A DNA stretch of 37,297 nucleotides from positions 1-37,297 of the forward strand of contig JAPLZH010000005.1 in the NCBI GenBank assembly GCA_026395105.1. Reading direction: 5' to 3'. Below the pieces are notes generated by a model that worked only from the letters and a program-made list of their open reading frames with translations, was not told where the DNA came from and made no database searches. Positions within the stretch are counted from its first letter, which is position 1, and every line of letters begins with the position of its first letter. A program made the translations under genes and the position numbers. Of this stretch, positions 6,835-15,098 are shown piece by piece. This stretch comes from Candidatus Tayloriibacteriota bacterium (GTDB lineage: Bacteria > Patescibacteriota > Minisyncoccia > Phycocordibacterales > PALSA-1337).

Positions 6835-9384
6835 ATGAAATATATTAAAAAAGAATTTAGGCATTTTAAGAAGCATTGGATAAGAAATACAGTGCTTTTA
6901 ATTCTGTCTTTATGTGCCTTATTTACAGGCATATTTGCCTTATGGTTTGCCTCTATAGACATTCCTGATCTTCAGGCTTTTCAAAGTCGTGTCATATCAC
7001 AGTCTACAAAGATATATGACCGAACTGGCCAAATCCTTCTTTATGATATTCATGCGAATGAAAAAAGGACAGTGGTTACTTGGGATGATATTTCTGAGCA
7101 TATTAAAGACGCCACCATTTCTATAGAAGACGCTGATTTCTATAATCATCCAGGAATTAAAGTTACATCTATTATAAGGGCTATTTTTGCAAACATTACT
7201 TCAGCTGGATATGCGCAGGGCGGATCTACTATTACCCAGCAGGTTGTAAAAAACACCATATTAACAAACGATAAAACCATAACTAGAAAATTAAAGGAAT
7301 GGGTTTTGGCTTTGAAACTAGAACGTGTTTTAACTAAACAGCAAATTTTAACCACTTATTTAAATGAGTCTCCGTACGGAGGAAACATTTACGGTGTTCA
7401 GGAGGCTAGTATGCAGTATTTCGGCAAATCAGCAAAAGATGTCACCATAGCCGAATCCGCATATTTAGCCGCCCTTCCCCAGGCACCCACCTACTACTCT
7501 CCTTTTGGAAAAAATAAGGCCTCACTAGACGCTAGGCAAAAAACTGTTCTTAAGAAAATGCTTGATTACAAATACATAACTCAGGTGGAATATGATGGAG
7601 CGATCAAAGAAAAAGTAAATTTTTTACTTAAGACGGAAGGAAGTATGAAGGCTCCACATTTTTCAATGTTTGTTAGAGATTATTTAGTAGAAAAATATGG
7701 TGAAGAAAAGGTAATGAATGGAGGATTAAGGGTTACCACAACAATGGATTACACTATGCAGCAAAAGGCCGAACTGACTGTCTCTAGTTTCGCACAGGCC
7801 CTCGAAGATAATTTTGACGCTAGTAATACAGCCATGACGGCTATAAATCCTAAAAACGGAGACATCCTAGTAATGGTCGGATCTAGAAATTATTTCGATA
7901 CAAAAATAGACGGAAATGTGAACATTGTTACTTCCATGCGTCAGCCTGGATCTTCCTTTAAACCCTTTGTTTATGCTGAGGCTTGGGAAAAAGGATATAC
8001 CCCAGAAACAGTTCTCTTTGATGCGGAAACAGAGTTTTCTTCCGAATGTACTCCGGATGGAAAGACTAAAAATCCTAGCGAGGACCCAGCGAAAATCTGC
8101 TATTCTCCAGTAAACTACGACGGAATTTATGAAGGACCTTTGACTATGAAAAAGGCTTTGGCCCAGTCTAGAAATATTCCTGCTGTTAAAACCCTTTATT
8201 TAGCTGGTGAAAGAGAATCCTTAAACTTAGCTAAAACAATGGGAATAACGACTCTCGGCGATCCGAATAGATATGGTTTAACTTTAGTGCTCGGTGGTGG
8301 AGAAGTAACCCTTTTAGACATGACGAGTGCGTATGGTGTCTTTGCAAATGAGGGAAACCGTGTTCCATATAGATATATTTTAAAAGTAGAAGATTCTGAT
8401 GGGAATGTTTTAGAACAGGCGGAGGATCCCACCCCTCAGCAGGTGGTTAGTATAAATGTGGCTAGAGAAATATCAAACGCTTTATCAGATAAATCTGTTC
8501 GTTTAGACAGTATTAATCAGGTTATGAAAGACGTCAAACAGGATGTAGCAGTAAAAACTGGAACGACGAATGACTATAGGGATGTATGGATACTTGGGTA
8601 CACGACAGACCTCGTGGTCGGTGCTTGGGCTGGAAAAAATGATAATACTCCTATGGAAAAGAAGGTCGCGGGGGTGATTATCACACCTGTCTGGGCTGCT
8701 TTTATGAATGATGTTTTAAAAAGCTATCCAGTGACCACTTTTACCCCACCTCAGGATCCACCGGCTGGTTTAGCTCCTGTTTTACGTAGTATTTGGCAGG
8801 GAAATATGGCTTACACTATAGATAAAATATCTGGAAAAGTAGCTACAGAATATACACCTGAACAAACTAGGGAGGAACGGGTTTTTAACGGTGTTCATAC
8901 TATATTAAAATGGATTGATAAAGATAATCCACTGGGGCCTATTCCGACGAATCCAGAAAAAGATTCTCAGTATGCAAACTGGGAATACGGTGTGAGAAAA
9001 TGGTTTGATCAGTGGAAAAAGACAAATAACACATTCGTAGAGGCCTCCGCGACTGCTATTCCTACTGAAACAGATAATGTTCATATACCAGCGAATATGC
9101 CGACGGCAAAGATAATCCTTCCTGCTGGAGCAAATTCTACATTTTCGAGAAATCAGTCTGTTTCTATAGATGTTTCAGCCACAGGAAAATATCCTATTAA
9201 TAAGGCGGAGTTATTTATAAATAATTCCTATATCGGTGCATCTACCGGTCCTTCGTTTAAATTCACCTTCTCCCCCGCTGATTATGAATCCACAAAAGAA
9301 AACAATGATCTCACGGCGATAGTTTATGATTCTGTTTATAATTCAGTAAAGGTCACCGTTCCATTTAATATAAAAAGTGATTAA
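6835..9384 (+). CDS. Class A penicillin-binding protein (bifunctional transglycosylase/transpeptidase, PBP1A-like)
   Basis: This envelope enzyme polymerises lipid II and cross-links peptidoglycan outside the membrane. Of 849 residues from ATG 6835, about 18-40 form the membrane anchor. The GT51 glycosyltransferase domain follows, with its catalytic glutamate in IEDADFYNHPG (E98) and the motif GGSTITQQVVKN near 129-140. The transpeptidase domain has SSFK (S373, K376), SRN (445-447) and KTGTT (574-578). The C-terminal stretch (about 757-849) looks like an immunoglobulin-type beta domain (PINKAELFINNSYIG), an appendage of unknown ligand. The gene diverges from tyrS and is convergent with the dnaA-dnaN-DUF721 operon. 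Confidence 0.93.
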   Translation: MKYIKKEFRHFKKHWIRNTVLLILSLCALFTGIFALWFASIDIPDLQAFQSRVISQSTKIYDRTGQILLYDIHANEKRTVVTWDDISEHIKDATISIEDADFYNHPGIKVTSIIRAIFANITSAGYAQGGSTITQQVVKNTILTNDKTITRKLKEWVLALKLERVLTKQQILTTYLNESPYGGNIYGVQEASMQYFGKSAKDVTIAESAYLAALPQAPTYYSPFGKNKASLDARQKTVLKKMLDYKYITQVEYDGAIKEKVNFLLKTEGSMKAPHFSMFVRDYLVEKYGEEKVMNGGLRVTTTMDYTMQQKAELTVSSFAQALEDNFDASNTAMTAINPKNGDILVMVGSRNYFDTKIDGNVNIVTSMRQPGSSFKPFVYAEAWEKGYTPETVLFDAETEFSSECTPDGKTKNPSEDPAKICYSPVNYDGIYEGPLTMKKALAQSRNIPAVKTLYLAGERESLNLAKTMGITTLGDPNRYGLTLVLGGGEVTLLDMTSAYGVFANEGNRVPYRYILKVEDSDGNVLEQAEDPTPQQVVSINVAREISNALSDKSVRLDSINQVMKDVKQDVAVKTGTTNDYRDVWILGYTTDLVVGAWAGKNDNTPMEKKVAGVIITPVWAAFMNDVLKSYPVTTFTPPQDPPAGLAPVLRSIWQGNMAYTIDKISGKVATEYTPEQTREERVFNGVHTILKWIDKDNPLGPIPTNPEKDSQYANWEYGVRKWFDQWKKTNNTFVEASATAIPTETDNVHIPANMPTAKIILPAGANSTFSRNQSVSIDVSATGKYPINKAELFINNSYIGASTGPSFKFTFSPADYESTKENNDLTAIVYDSVYNSVKVTVPFNIKSD

Positions 9385-9405
9385 TTTATATAGAAATTAA
9401 ATCAC
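9372..9405 (-). terminator. Terminator hairpin at the end of the dnaA-dnaN-DUF721 unit
   Basis: Arms 9377-9387 and 9394-9405 pair over 11 positions with a single-base bulge and a 6-nt loop. On the minus strand the stem is followed by TTTTTA (9376-9371). It overlaps the stop codons of both convergent genes. The stem is AT-rich and hence weak, but its position is ideal. Confidence 0.5.
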
Positions 9406-9656
9406 CTAATATCTTTAATAGAATTAGGAATTTTCTCATTAATTTCCTTTAGGATTTTTTGTTTTTTTATAAAAATCATAGCCTTTATAGGAGATGATGA
9501 GCGGATAGTTAAGGTGTTTTGGGAAAGTTTAATATCTTTGTCCACTAGATTTATTCCTATTTCTTTTAAAATCACATCCTTAATAAGGGTTATTATAGAG
9601 CGTTCTTTGTCTCCGATTCCTGAGAATTTTACTAAGTATTTAGAAATATTGAACAT
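9402..9656 (-). CDS. Short DUF721/DciA-like protein
   Basis: This is an 84-residue protein. Its second half, NTLTIRSSSPIKAMIFIKKQ followed by KILKEINEKIPNSIKDIR, matches the pattern of the DUF721 core, in which a beta strand (LTV.V.SS) precedes a helix and ends in I/VKDIR. DciA, the best-known DUF721 protein, interacts with the replicative helicase DnaB and supports its loading. The N-terminal half is a basic helical region with GIGDKERSIITLIKDVI. The gene lies 16 nt downstream of dnaN and is the last gene of the dnaA-dnaN unit, which supports a replication role. It is near the lower size limit for the family. Family assignment is by eye from a short motif. Confidence 0.6.
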   Translation of the reverse strand: MFNISKYLVKFSGIGDKERSIITLIKDVILKEIGINLVDKDIKLSQNTLTIRSSSPIKAMIFIKKQKILKEINEKIPNSIKDIR

Positions 9657-9672
9657 CGTTCGCTTTTATAGA

Positions 9673-10773
9673 TTAGCGATTCATCGGCATCACTAAATAC
9701 GTAAAGGTTTTATCTGACGCACCGCGAATAACGAGCGGTCTCTGTGCCCCAGCGAAACTAAGGCTAATACTATCTGAAAGAACAGACTGGAATGAATCAT
9801 TTATATATTTATGATTAAATTTGCTCGCTATCTGATCACCTGAGACAGAGCAGTGTAAAACGCTAGTGTTTTCTCCGACATCTGAATTTTTTGTGGAAAT
9901 TTGTATATTCTTTTCATTAGGACTAACTGTTATGTTTATTTGATTAAACTTATCACTAAAAACTGTCGAAAGTTTTAAAGCATTAACTAAGTCCTGTTTA
10001 ATAATGACAGCTTCTGAGGCGAATTCTTTTGGAATAATCTGCCTATAATCAGGAAAAGACCCATTTACTAAGCGAGAAATAACATAAATCCCCTGATATT
10101 TGAATGAAACTTGGTTTTTATCAAATGAAACATCTACTTCCCCATCTACTCCGTCAAAAATCTTAATTATTTCAGGAACATTTTTATAAGGTATGAGCAT
10201 TCCCTCTCCATCTTTATATCCATCTACCCTAACTCTCTTCTCAGCTAGTCTAAAAGAGTCTGTAGCCACGAATACAGCGTATTCATCCTCTCCATATACA
10301 TAAACACTGGAAAGTTCTGGTTTCATTGAAGACACAGACGCGCTGTACCAGACAGATTTAAGACCTAAACACAGATCTTCTGAATGAATGGTGAATATAT
10401 AGCCGTGTTCTATATGGGGAAGTGATGGAAAATCATTATGAGGCAAAGTTTTGATAGTGGTCGTGGTTCTCGATGAGGTGATGTGTAAATTCCCATCCTT
10501 TTCTTCTAAAATAATATTCTTTTCATTTGAAATTCCGGAAATATATGAATATAGGATGCTCCCAGGAACAGCGATATCCCCCTCTTCACTAACTTTTGCC
10601 GGAACGTCTATCTCTACTCCTATATCTAGGTTAGTAGAACGGAGAATCACTGAATTATCTTTAGCTGTAAGCAGAATACAGGAAAGAACTGGGAGATTTT
10701 GATTTTTATTCGTAGACCGTTCCGCGTGGGCTACTGCACTATGAAGTTTTTCTCGCGAGCATTCTATTTTCAT
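9673..10773 (-). CDS. dnaN: DNA polymerase III sliding clamp (beta subunit)
   Basis: DnaN forms the ring-shaped processivity clamp of the replicative polymerase. The 366 residues show the three-domain clamp pattern: MKIECSREKLHSAVAHAERS at the start, NLPVLSCILLTA at 26-37, FVATDSFRLAEKRV near 170-185 in the middle domain, and the C-terminal TYLVMPMNR, which matches the usual ending Y.IMPMR. The length is normal. It lies downstream of dnaA across a 274-bp spacer containing DnaA-box-like sites and upstream of the DUF721 gene. No Shine-Dalgarno precedes the ATG. Confidence 0.95.
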   Translation of the reverse strand: MKIECSREKLHSAVAHAERSTNKNQNLPVLSCILLTAKDNSVILRSTNLDIGVEIDVPAKVSEEGDIAVPGSILYSYISGISNEKNIILEEKDGNLHITSSRTTTTIKTLPHNDFPSLPHIEHGYIFTIHSEDLCLGLKSVWYSASVSSMKPELSSVYVYGEDEYAVFVATDSFRLAEKRVRVDGYKDGEGMLIPYKNVPEIIKIFDGVDGEVDVSFDKNQVSFKYQGIYVISRLVNGSFPDYRQIIPKEFASEAVIIKQDLVNALKLSTVFSDKFNQINITVSPNEKNIQISTKNSDVGENTSVLHCSVSGDQIASKFNHKYINDSFQSVLSDSISLSFAGAQRPLVIRGASDKTFTYLVMPMNR

Positions 10774-10785
10774 TTTAGTAAGTAT

Positions 10786-11046
10786 TAATTAATTTTTTTT
10801 ATATAAACACTTTATTATTATTAGAGGTGTGGATTTGTTAAGAACTTTTTCTACCGCCTAAATTAAACATATTTTCAGTATCTTTTTTCCACCACGCTGT
10901 GAATAATTTTCGGATAAGGAAGTGACTCGTGTTTTTCTGACTATTTATACCCACCCTATCCAGATATATTCCCCAGGCTATTCCCCTAATTATTAACTAC
11001 TTATTCACAAAGTAATCCACAGTTTTCCCGACAGCTAGCCGAAGTC
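10786..11046. other. Candidate replication origin part: dnaA-dnaN spacer
   Basis: This 274-bp spacer holds four sequences near the DnaA box TTATCCACA: 11001-11009 (one mismatch), 11013-11021 (one mismatch), 10898-10906 on the minus strand (one mismatch) and 10829-10837 on the minus strand (two mismatches). The dnaN-proximal end (10788-10822) is almost pure A/T and could act as an unwinding element. dnaA-dnaN spacers are a classical origin location. No open frame is present. Confidence 0.5.
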
Positions 11047-11047
11047 C

Positions 11048-12388
11048 CTAAAGCATAGAACGAATCTGATTTAATTCCTGAGTCAAAGAAGGGTCTGTTT
11101 TTAAATCACCCTTTATCTTTTCACAGGAATGAATAACAGTAGTATGATCCCTTCCTCCGAGTTTTTCGCCGATAGATGGATAAGAAAGGCAAAAATCTTC
11201 ACGGAGAAGGTACATTGTTAACTGGCGTGGCTTAACCACCTCCTTTTTTCTAGTCTTATCATATATATTATCCTCTTCTATATTATAAAACTGGGCTACC
11301 ACCTTAACAACCTCTTTAACAGAAACATTCTTTTTTGGTTTTACAGCGTCTTTGACTAGGTTTTTTATTTCCGTGAGGCTCAGATGCTTACCCTTCATCT
11401 GTGTCTGTATAACTATGGTATTAAGAACACCCTCTAATTCACGAATATTACTGTTAATATTTTCAGCTAGGTGGTTTAGGACTTCTTCTTCCAGTACTAA
11501 ATTATAAAAGCGACTTTTTGCCTTTAAAATGGCTACCTTCGAATCTTTATCAGGTGTCGGTACATCTACCATCATACCCGCTCCGAAACGGCTCTTAAGG
11601 CGGTCTTCGAGGTTTGGTATGTAGTTAGGGTGTCTATCAGAAGAAAAGATAATTTGTTTAAAATTATCATACATATGATTAAATAAATGGAAGAGCTCCT
11701 CCTGAAACTTTTCCTTTCCAGAGAAAAACTGTATATCATCTACTATAATGGCGTCATACTTTCTGTATTTTTCCTTAAAGTATGCCATTTTATTAGTCTG
11801 CAAACATTCTAAACAGTCCGTTCCGAACTTTTCTGATGTTAAGTAGAAGACTTTTTTATTCGGATAGTGTTTTTTAATGTAGTTTCCTACGGCCTGTATG
11901 AGATGTGTCTTTCCTAGACCTGTGTTTCCATAAATAAAAAGTGGATTATAGACCTTTCCTGGGTTCTGTATGATGGCCTGGGCTGCCGCGTGAGCTATTT
12001 GATTAAAAGGGCCTATTATAAAGGAATCAAAAGTATAACGAGGGTTTAGATTATCCTCTTTATTAATGTAGAAATCATCTAGTGGAAGTTCACTACAGAC
12101 TGTATTTTTAATATTTCTGATAGATTCTTCCTTTTTATTTCCACCGATCTCAGCGATAACATAGTCTAATCCCCTAACAGATTCATTATGAGTTCTTAAT
12201 ATACGTAAAATAGTGTTATGAAAATGTTTCCATACCCACTCTTTTATAAACGTACTCGGAACATTTAAATAAACTACACCCTCCTCCATTCTGTGTATAT
12301 TCGAATCCTTAAGCCACATTAAGTTGCCCTTTGATACATCTAGTTCCATTTCTATTTTTACTGCTTCCCAAAGTTTGGTGTGATCCAT
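11048..12388 (-). CDS. dnaA: Chromosomal replication initiator protein DnaA
   Basis: DnaA binds the replication origin, melts it and recruits the helicase. The 446 residues show all four domains: an N-terminal helical domain (about 1-80), a short linker, the AAA+ domain with Walker A GNTGLGKT (154-161), Walker B IIVDDIQFF (214-222) and RLKSRFGAGM (263-272), and a C-terminal DNA-binding domain (about 350-446) with the signature GRDHTTVIHSCEKI. The length is normal. The unit reads dnaA-dnaN-DUF721 and diverges from rpmH-rnpA-yidC. A TATAAT lies on the minus strand at 12417-12412, about 23 nt before the ATG. Confidence 0.97.
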   Translation of the reverse strand: MDHTKLWEAVKIEMELDVSKGNLMWLKDSNIHRMEEGVVYLNVPSTFIKEWVWKHFHNTILRILRTHNESVRGLDYVIAEIGGNKKEESIRNIKNTVCSELPLDDFYINKEDNLNPRYTFDSFIIGPFNQIAHAAAQAIIQNPGKVYNPLFIYGNTGLGKTHLIQAVGNYIKKHYPNKKVFYLTSEKFGTDCLECLQTNKMAYFKEKYRKYDAIIVDDIQFFSGKEKFQEELFHLFNHMYDNFKQIIFSSDRHPNYIPNLEDRLKSRFGAGMMVDVPTPDKDSKVAILKAKSRFYNLVLEEEVLNHLAENINSNIRELEGVLNTIVIQTQMKGKHLSLTEIKNLVKDAVKPKKNVSVKEVVKVVAQFYNIEEDNIYDKTRKKEVVKPRQLTMYLLREDFCLSYPSIGEKLGGRDHTTVIHSCEKIKGDLKTDPSLTQELNQIRSML

Positions 12389-12411
12389 AAAATGAAATTA
12401 AAGTTAAGCTC

Positions 12412-12438
12412 ATTATATACCTGTGAATATTTTTTCAA
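12412..12438 (-). promoter_or_regulatory. Putative dnaA promoter
   Basis: On the minus strand TTGAAA (12438-12433) and a perfect TATAAT (12417-12412) are 15 nt apart. Transcription would start near 12405, leaving a leader of about 17 nt before the dnaA ATG. Confidence 0.5.
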
Positions 12439-12545
12439 ACTTGTGCGTGAAAGATAAATATGTTGAGAAGGTGTGGATAACTATTTTTATAGTATTTTTT
12501 GCAAAAAAATTAAGACAGCTCTTTAAATTTGATTTTTTCTGGAAA
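12421..12545. other. Candidate replication origin part: dnaA-rpmH spacer
   Basis: A perfect DnaA box (TTATCCACA on the minus strand) lies at 12472-12480, and a looser match (two mismatches) at 12422-12430. An A/T-rich stretch, 12481-12545, follows. The position upstream of dnaA and beside rpmH-rnpA is the second classical origin location. Box 12472-12480 may also serve autoregulation of dnaA. Confidence 0.5.
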
Positions 12546-12556
12546 TATTATATACT
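12529..12556 (+). promoter_or_regulatory. Putative rpmH promoter
   Basis: TTGATT (12529-12534) and TATACT (12551-12556) are separated by 16 nt. The -10 box ends 9 nt before the rpmH ATG at 12566, so the transcript would have almost no leader. Confidence 0.55.
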
Positions 12557-12565
12557 CATTCTGTT

Positions 12566-12712
12566 ATGTCATTCACATATAAACCTAAAAAGATAAAAAG
12601 AGCGCGTTCACACGGATTCCTAAGACGCATGAAAGATAAGGACGGAAGAAATGTTCTCGCACGCAGACGCGCAAAGGGTAGAAAATCCCTCACTGTTTCC
12701 TCATCAAAATAA
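12566..12712 (+). CDS. rpmH: 50S ribosomal protein L34
   Basis: This 48-codon gene was found by reading the spacer directly. It encodes MSFTYKPKKIKRARSHGFLR, then RMKDKDGRNVLARRRAKGRK and a short Ser-rich tail. It has the L34 hallmarks KRARSHGFLRRM, GRNVLARRRAKGR and an extremely basic composition. L34 is a component of the large ribosomal subunit. Its stop codon shares one base with the rnpA start (TAATG), so the two are translationally coupled. It heads the conserved rpmH-rnpA-yidC unit opposite dnaA. No Shine-Dalgarno is present. Confidence 0.95.
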   Translation: MSFTYKPKKIKRARSHGFLRRMKDKDGRNVLARRRAKGRKSLTVSSSK

Positions 12713-13044
12713 TGCTAAGTAAAAGGAATAGGCTCTCAAAAAAGCTGTTTTTAGAGGTTTTTGAGAAAGGGTCTGTCTATAGATCTGGGATTTTAATGTG
12801 CAAAGTGCTTAAAGACCCTAAATTAAAGGGCCTTTTTGCTGTTTCAATTTCCAAAAAAGAGGTAAAAACGGCGGTAGAAAGGAATAAAATCAGAAGGAGA
12901 TTCTATTCAGCTATAGAGAAAGATATAAAAAAGAATAAAGAATTACCGCTCGGCATCATCTTTTTCGCCAGAAAAAACACATTAGAACTGGATTTTAAGG
13001 TTCTTTGTGAGGAAGTGGCTCGCATTATTGCTAAAATCAGATAA
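12712..13044 (+). CDS. rnpA: Ribonuclease P protein component
   Basis: This is the basic protein subunit of RNase P, which together with the catalytic RNA trims the 5' ends of pre-tRNAs. The 110 residues begin RNRLSKKLFLEVFEKG, the usual opening. The signature RNR region ERNKIRRRFYSAIEK is at about 62-76, preceded by LFAVSISKKEVKTAV. The length is normal. The ATG overlaps the rpmH stop by one base, and yidC follows after 9 nt. Confidence 0.93.
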   Translation: MLSKRNRLSKKLFLEVFEKGSVYRSGILMCKVLKDPKLKGLFAVSISKKEVKTAVERNKIRRRFYSAIEKDIKKNKELPLGIIFFARKNTLELDFKVLCEEVARIIAKIR

Positions 13045-13053
13045 AATAGACAG

Positions 13054-13794
13054 ATGACTTATCTATATCACGCATTAGTATCAGTTCCCCTATATAACGG
13101 CTTCATTTTGCTTTTCGATGTGATTCCCTGGCTAGACGCTGGAATGGCCGTTATTATCTTTACTATTATAGTTAAACTCATTCTCTTCCCTCTCGCTAAG
13201 AAATCTGTCGTCACACAGTTAATGATGAAGAAGGTTGATCCAGAGGTGAGAAAAATAAAGGCAAAGTATCCGAATGATAATCAAAAACAATATCCCGAGA
13301 CAATGGCTCTCTATAAAAAACATGGAATAAATCCCCTTTCTAGTATTTTCCTCCTTTTGGTTCAGCTCCCAATACTCCTCGCCCTATACTCTATTTTTTA
13401 CAGCTCTGGCTTACCTAAGGTTGATTCCTCTCTTTTATATTCCTTCGTGTCTATACCTCATATAGACATGTTTTTCCTAGGTTTTTTAGATATTAGTAAG
13501 AGTAACTGGATAATTGCCCTACTCGCCGCTATTTCCCAGTATTATCAAATAAAACTTTCTGTTCCTGCCGTTCCACCGAAGAAACCGGGAGAAACACCTA
13601 GTTTTCAGGATGAGCTCGCTAGAAGCATGGGCTCAAATATGAAATACGTTTTTCCGGTAGTGATTTTCATCATTTCTTTCAAATTAGCCGCCGCCCTCGG
13701 TATTTACTGGGTAGTAAGTAATCTATTCATGATCGGCCAAGAACTCTTTGTTAAAATAAAACTAGAAGCCGAGTACGCGAATAAAACACTCTAA
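13054..13794 (+). CDS. yidC: Membrane protein insertase YidC/Oxa1
   Basis: YidC inserts and folds inner-membrane proteins, alone or with Sec. At 246 residues this is the short, Oxa1-like form without the large periplasmic domain of proteobacterial YidC. Hydrophobic segments lie near residues 12-22, 30-48, 100-120, 140-165 and 195-225. The core motif AVIIFTIIVKLILFPLAKKS is present; the position usually held by the conserved groove arginine is Lys41 here. The region between about 50 and 90 is the charged coiled-coil hairpin (KKVDPEVRKIKAKYPND). It is the last gene of rpmH-rnpA-yidC. No yidD is present between rnpA and yidC. Confidence 0.93.
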   Translation: MTYLYHALVSVPLYNGFILLFDVIPWLDAGMAVIIFTIIVKLILFPLAKKSVVTQLMMKKVDPEVRKIKAKYPNDNQKQYPETMALYKKHGINPLSSIFLLLVQLPILLALYSIFYSSGLPKVDSSLLYSFVSIPHIDMFFLGFLDISKSNWIIALLAAISQYYQIKLSVPAVPPKKPGETPSFQDELARSMGSNMKYVFPVVIFIISFKLAAALGIYWVVSNLFMIGQELFVKIKLEAEYANKTL

Positions 13795-13810
13795 TACAGA
13801 ACGACCACCA

Positions 13811-15097
13811 CTATTTTATTTCAAGAGACCAGAGAGAAAGGTCTCTTTTATTCATGAATATTAAGTATCCGTCTTTAGGATCGATGGATATATTATAGGC
13901 GTCTATCGCCTTCCCCGAAAGAGAATAAAGGTCGCCGATCATAGTTACTTCACCTGTTTCCGTGTCATATTTCCAGACCCTGTCTCCCGGAAAAACTAAA
14001 CCTTTATACCAATCATCTGGATAAATTCCGTTCGGAATGTTATTCGGCACTGCGCAGTAAATCGTCTTATTTTCCACCGTTCCCCAAGCACATTTTTCGG
14101 TCAAAGTTTTAAGCACCGTGTTTTCAATAGTCTTTTCTTTTGTCTTATATATAGAAAGGGTCAAAATCCCCCCAGGAGCTGTCGTCGAAAAGGCTATCTC
14201 ACTCATATCTCCATTTGGAAGAACTGTTAAACCTGTTCCAGAAACGATTTTCGTCATTTCAGCCTTTTTAATATCATAAGTGTATGCGGAACCCACGCTA
14301 ATAGACGAGGCTTTTGAAGAAAATATAAGGGTGTTTTGATTTGGCCAAAAGAGATTCCAGCTCTCTAATGGTGAAGAAAAAACCTCGACTACATTACCCG
14401 TAACTGTGTCCTGTATAAAGCCTTTAACTCCTGGATTTGTCTTTACCAGAAAGGCAAAGGATTCATTTTTTACATCTTTTGGTGAATTCGCTACAGCTAC
14501 TACACCTGTCGGTATATATGAAGTTCTAACGGCTTTAATAGTGGATGTGGCGAGCACGGTGGTCGTTCCTACTTTTATAGGCTTAGGGTCAATTATCGAA
14601 AGAAGCTCTGTATTTACTGTATTTTCATCATTCTCATCTAGATTCCTAATTACTAGAGACTGAGCTTTCTTTGACCAAAAGGCCTCATAGATTTGAGAAA
14701 GGGTTTTATCAGAAATTCTCGTGACATCAGTTCCTGTAACCTTCGTTTCCATAATATTTCCTAGTCCCCTGTCGATATACCTGATTATAGTCGAACTGCC
14801 TGTGGTGGATGCTACAGCTCCAGCTACTGGGTCTGCAGAAATGAGCCTGAGCTTTGGAATATTTGGATTAGTGGTCGAGGCAAAGACAAAAGGAGTCGAT
14901 GTGGCTCTCGGTGTAGATGTACTATTCCCTCCTCCAGAATCACCACCGAATGGATTAAAGGTCGGATTCGTTCCTGTTCCAGTACCAGTGCCCGGCGTGG
15001 TATCACCCGGCTTATACATGAATAAATAATAATAAGTGCCCACCCCTATAAGGAGTATGATTATTACAGAGATGATTATAAGGGTTTTGTTTTTCAT
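13811..15097 (-). CDS. Membrane-anchored extracytoplasmic protein of the secretion locus, unknown family
   Basis: The 428-residue protein has one N-terminal membrane segment (about 5-27), then a flexible linker of Gly, Thr, Ser and Pro (about 30-75, with a GTGTGTG run), then an outside domain of about 350 residues rich in beta-strand pattern. Repeated blocks such as YEAFWSKKAQSLVIRNLD, LFWPNQNTLIFSSK and YLIFMNKRDLSLWSLEIK look like blades of a beta-propeller. This is a visual impression only. It is the last gene of the secretion-like unit, 1 nt after the pilin-like gene, and probably an envelope component of that machine. No enzymatic motif is visible. Confidence 0.75.
   Translation of the reverse strand: MKNKTLIIISVIIILLIGVGTYYYLFMYKPGDTTPGTGTGTGTNPTFNPFGGDSGGGNSTSTPRATSTPFVFASTTNPNIPKLRLISADPVAGAVASTTGSSTIIRYIDRGLGNIMETKVTGTDVTRISDKTLSQIYEAFWSKKAQSLVIRNLDENDENTVNTELLSIIDPKPIKVGTTTVLATSTIKAVRTSYIPTGVVAVANSPKDVKNESFAFLVKTNPGVKGFIQDTVTGNVVEVFSSPLESWNLFWPNQNTLIFSSKASSISVGSAYTYDIKKAEMTKIVSGTGLTVLPNGDMSEIAFSTTAPGGILTLSIYKTKEKTIENTVLKTLTEKCAWGTVENKTIYCAVPNNIPNGIYPDDWYKGLVFPGDRVWKYDTETGEVTMIGDLYSLSGKAIDAYNISIDPKDGYLIFMNKRDLSLWSLEIK
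13823..13850 (+). terminator. Terminator hairpin downstream of yidC
   Basis: A perfect 8-bp stem (13823-13830 with 13840-13847, loop of 9) is followed by a short T-rich stretch (TTTTA overlapping the arm, to 13850). It lies 29 nt past the yidC stop, inside the 3' end of the convergent membrane-protein gene. Confidence 0.5.
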
Positions 15098-15098
15098 T

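Noticed and set aside
6789..6962. Upstream extension of the tyrS reading frame
   Set aside because: The 58 extra residues are unlike TyrRS and overlap the start of the divergent PBP gene; ATG 6788 gives the usual length.
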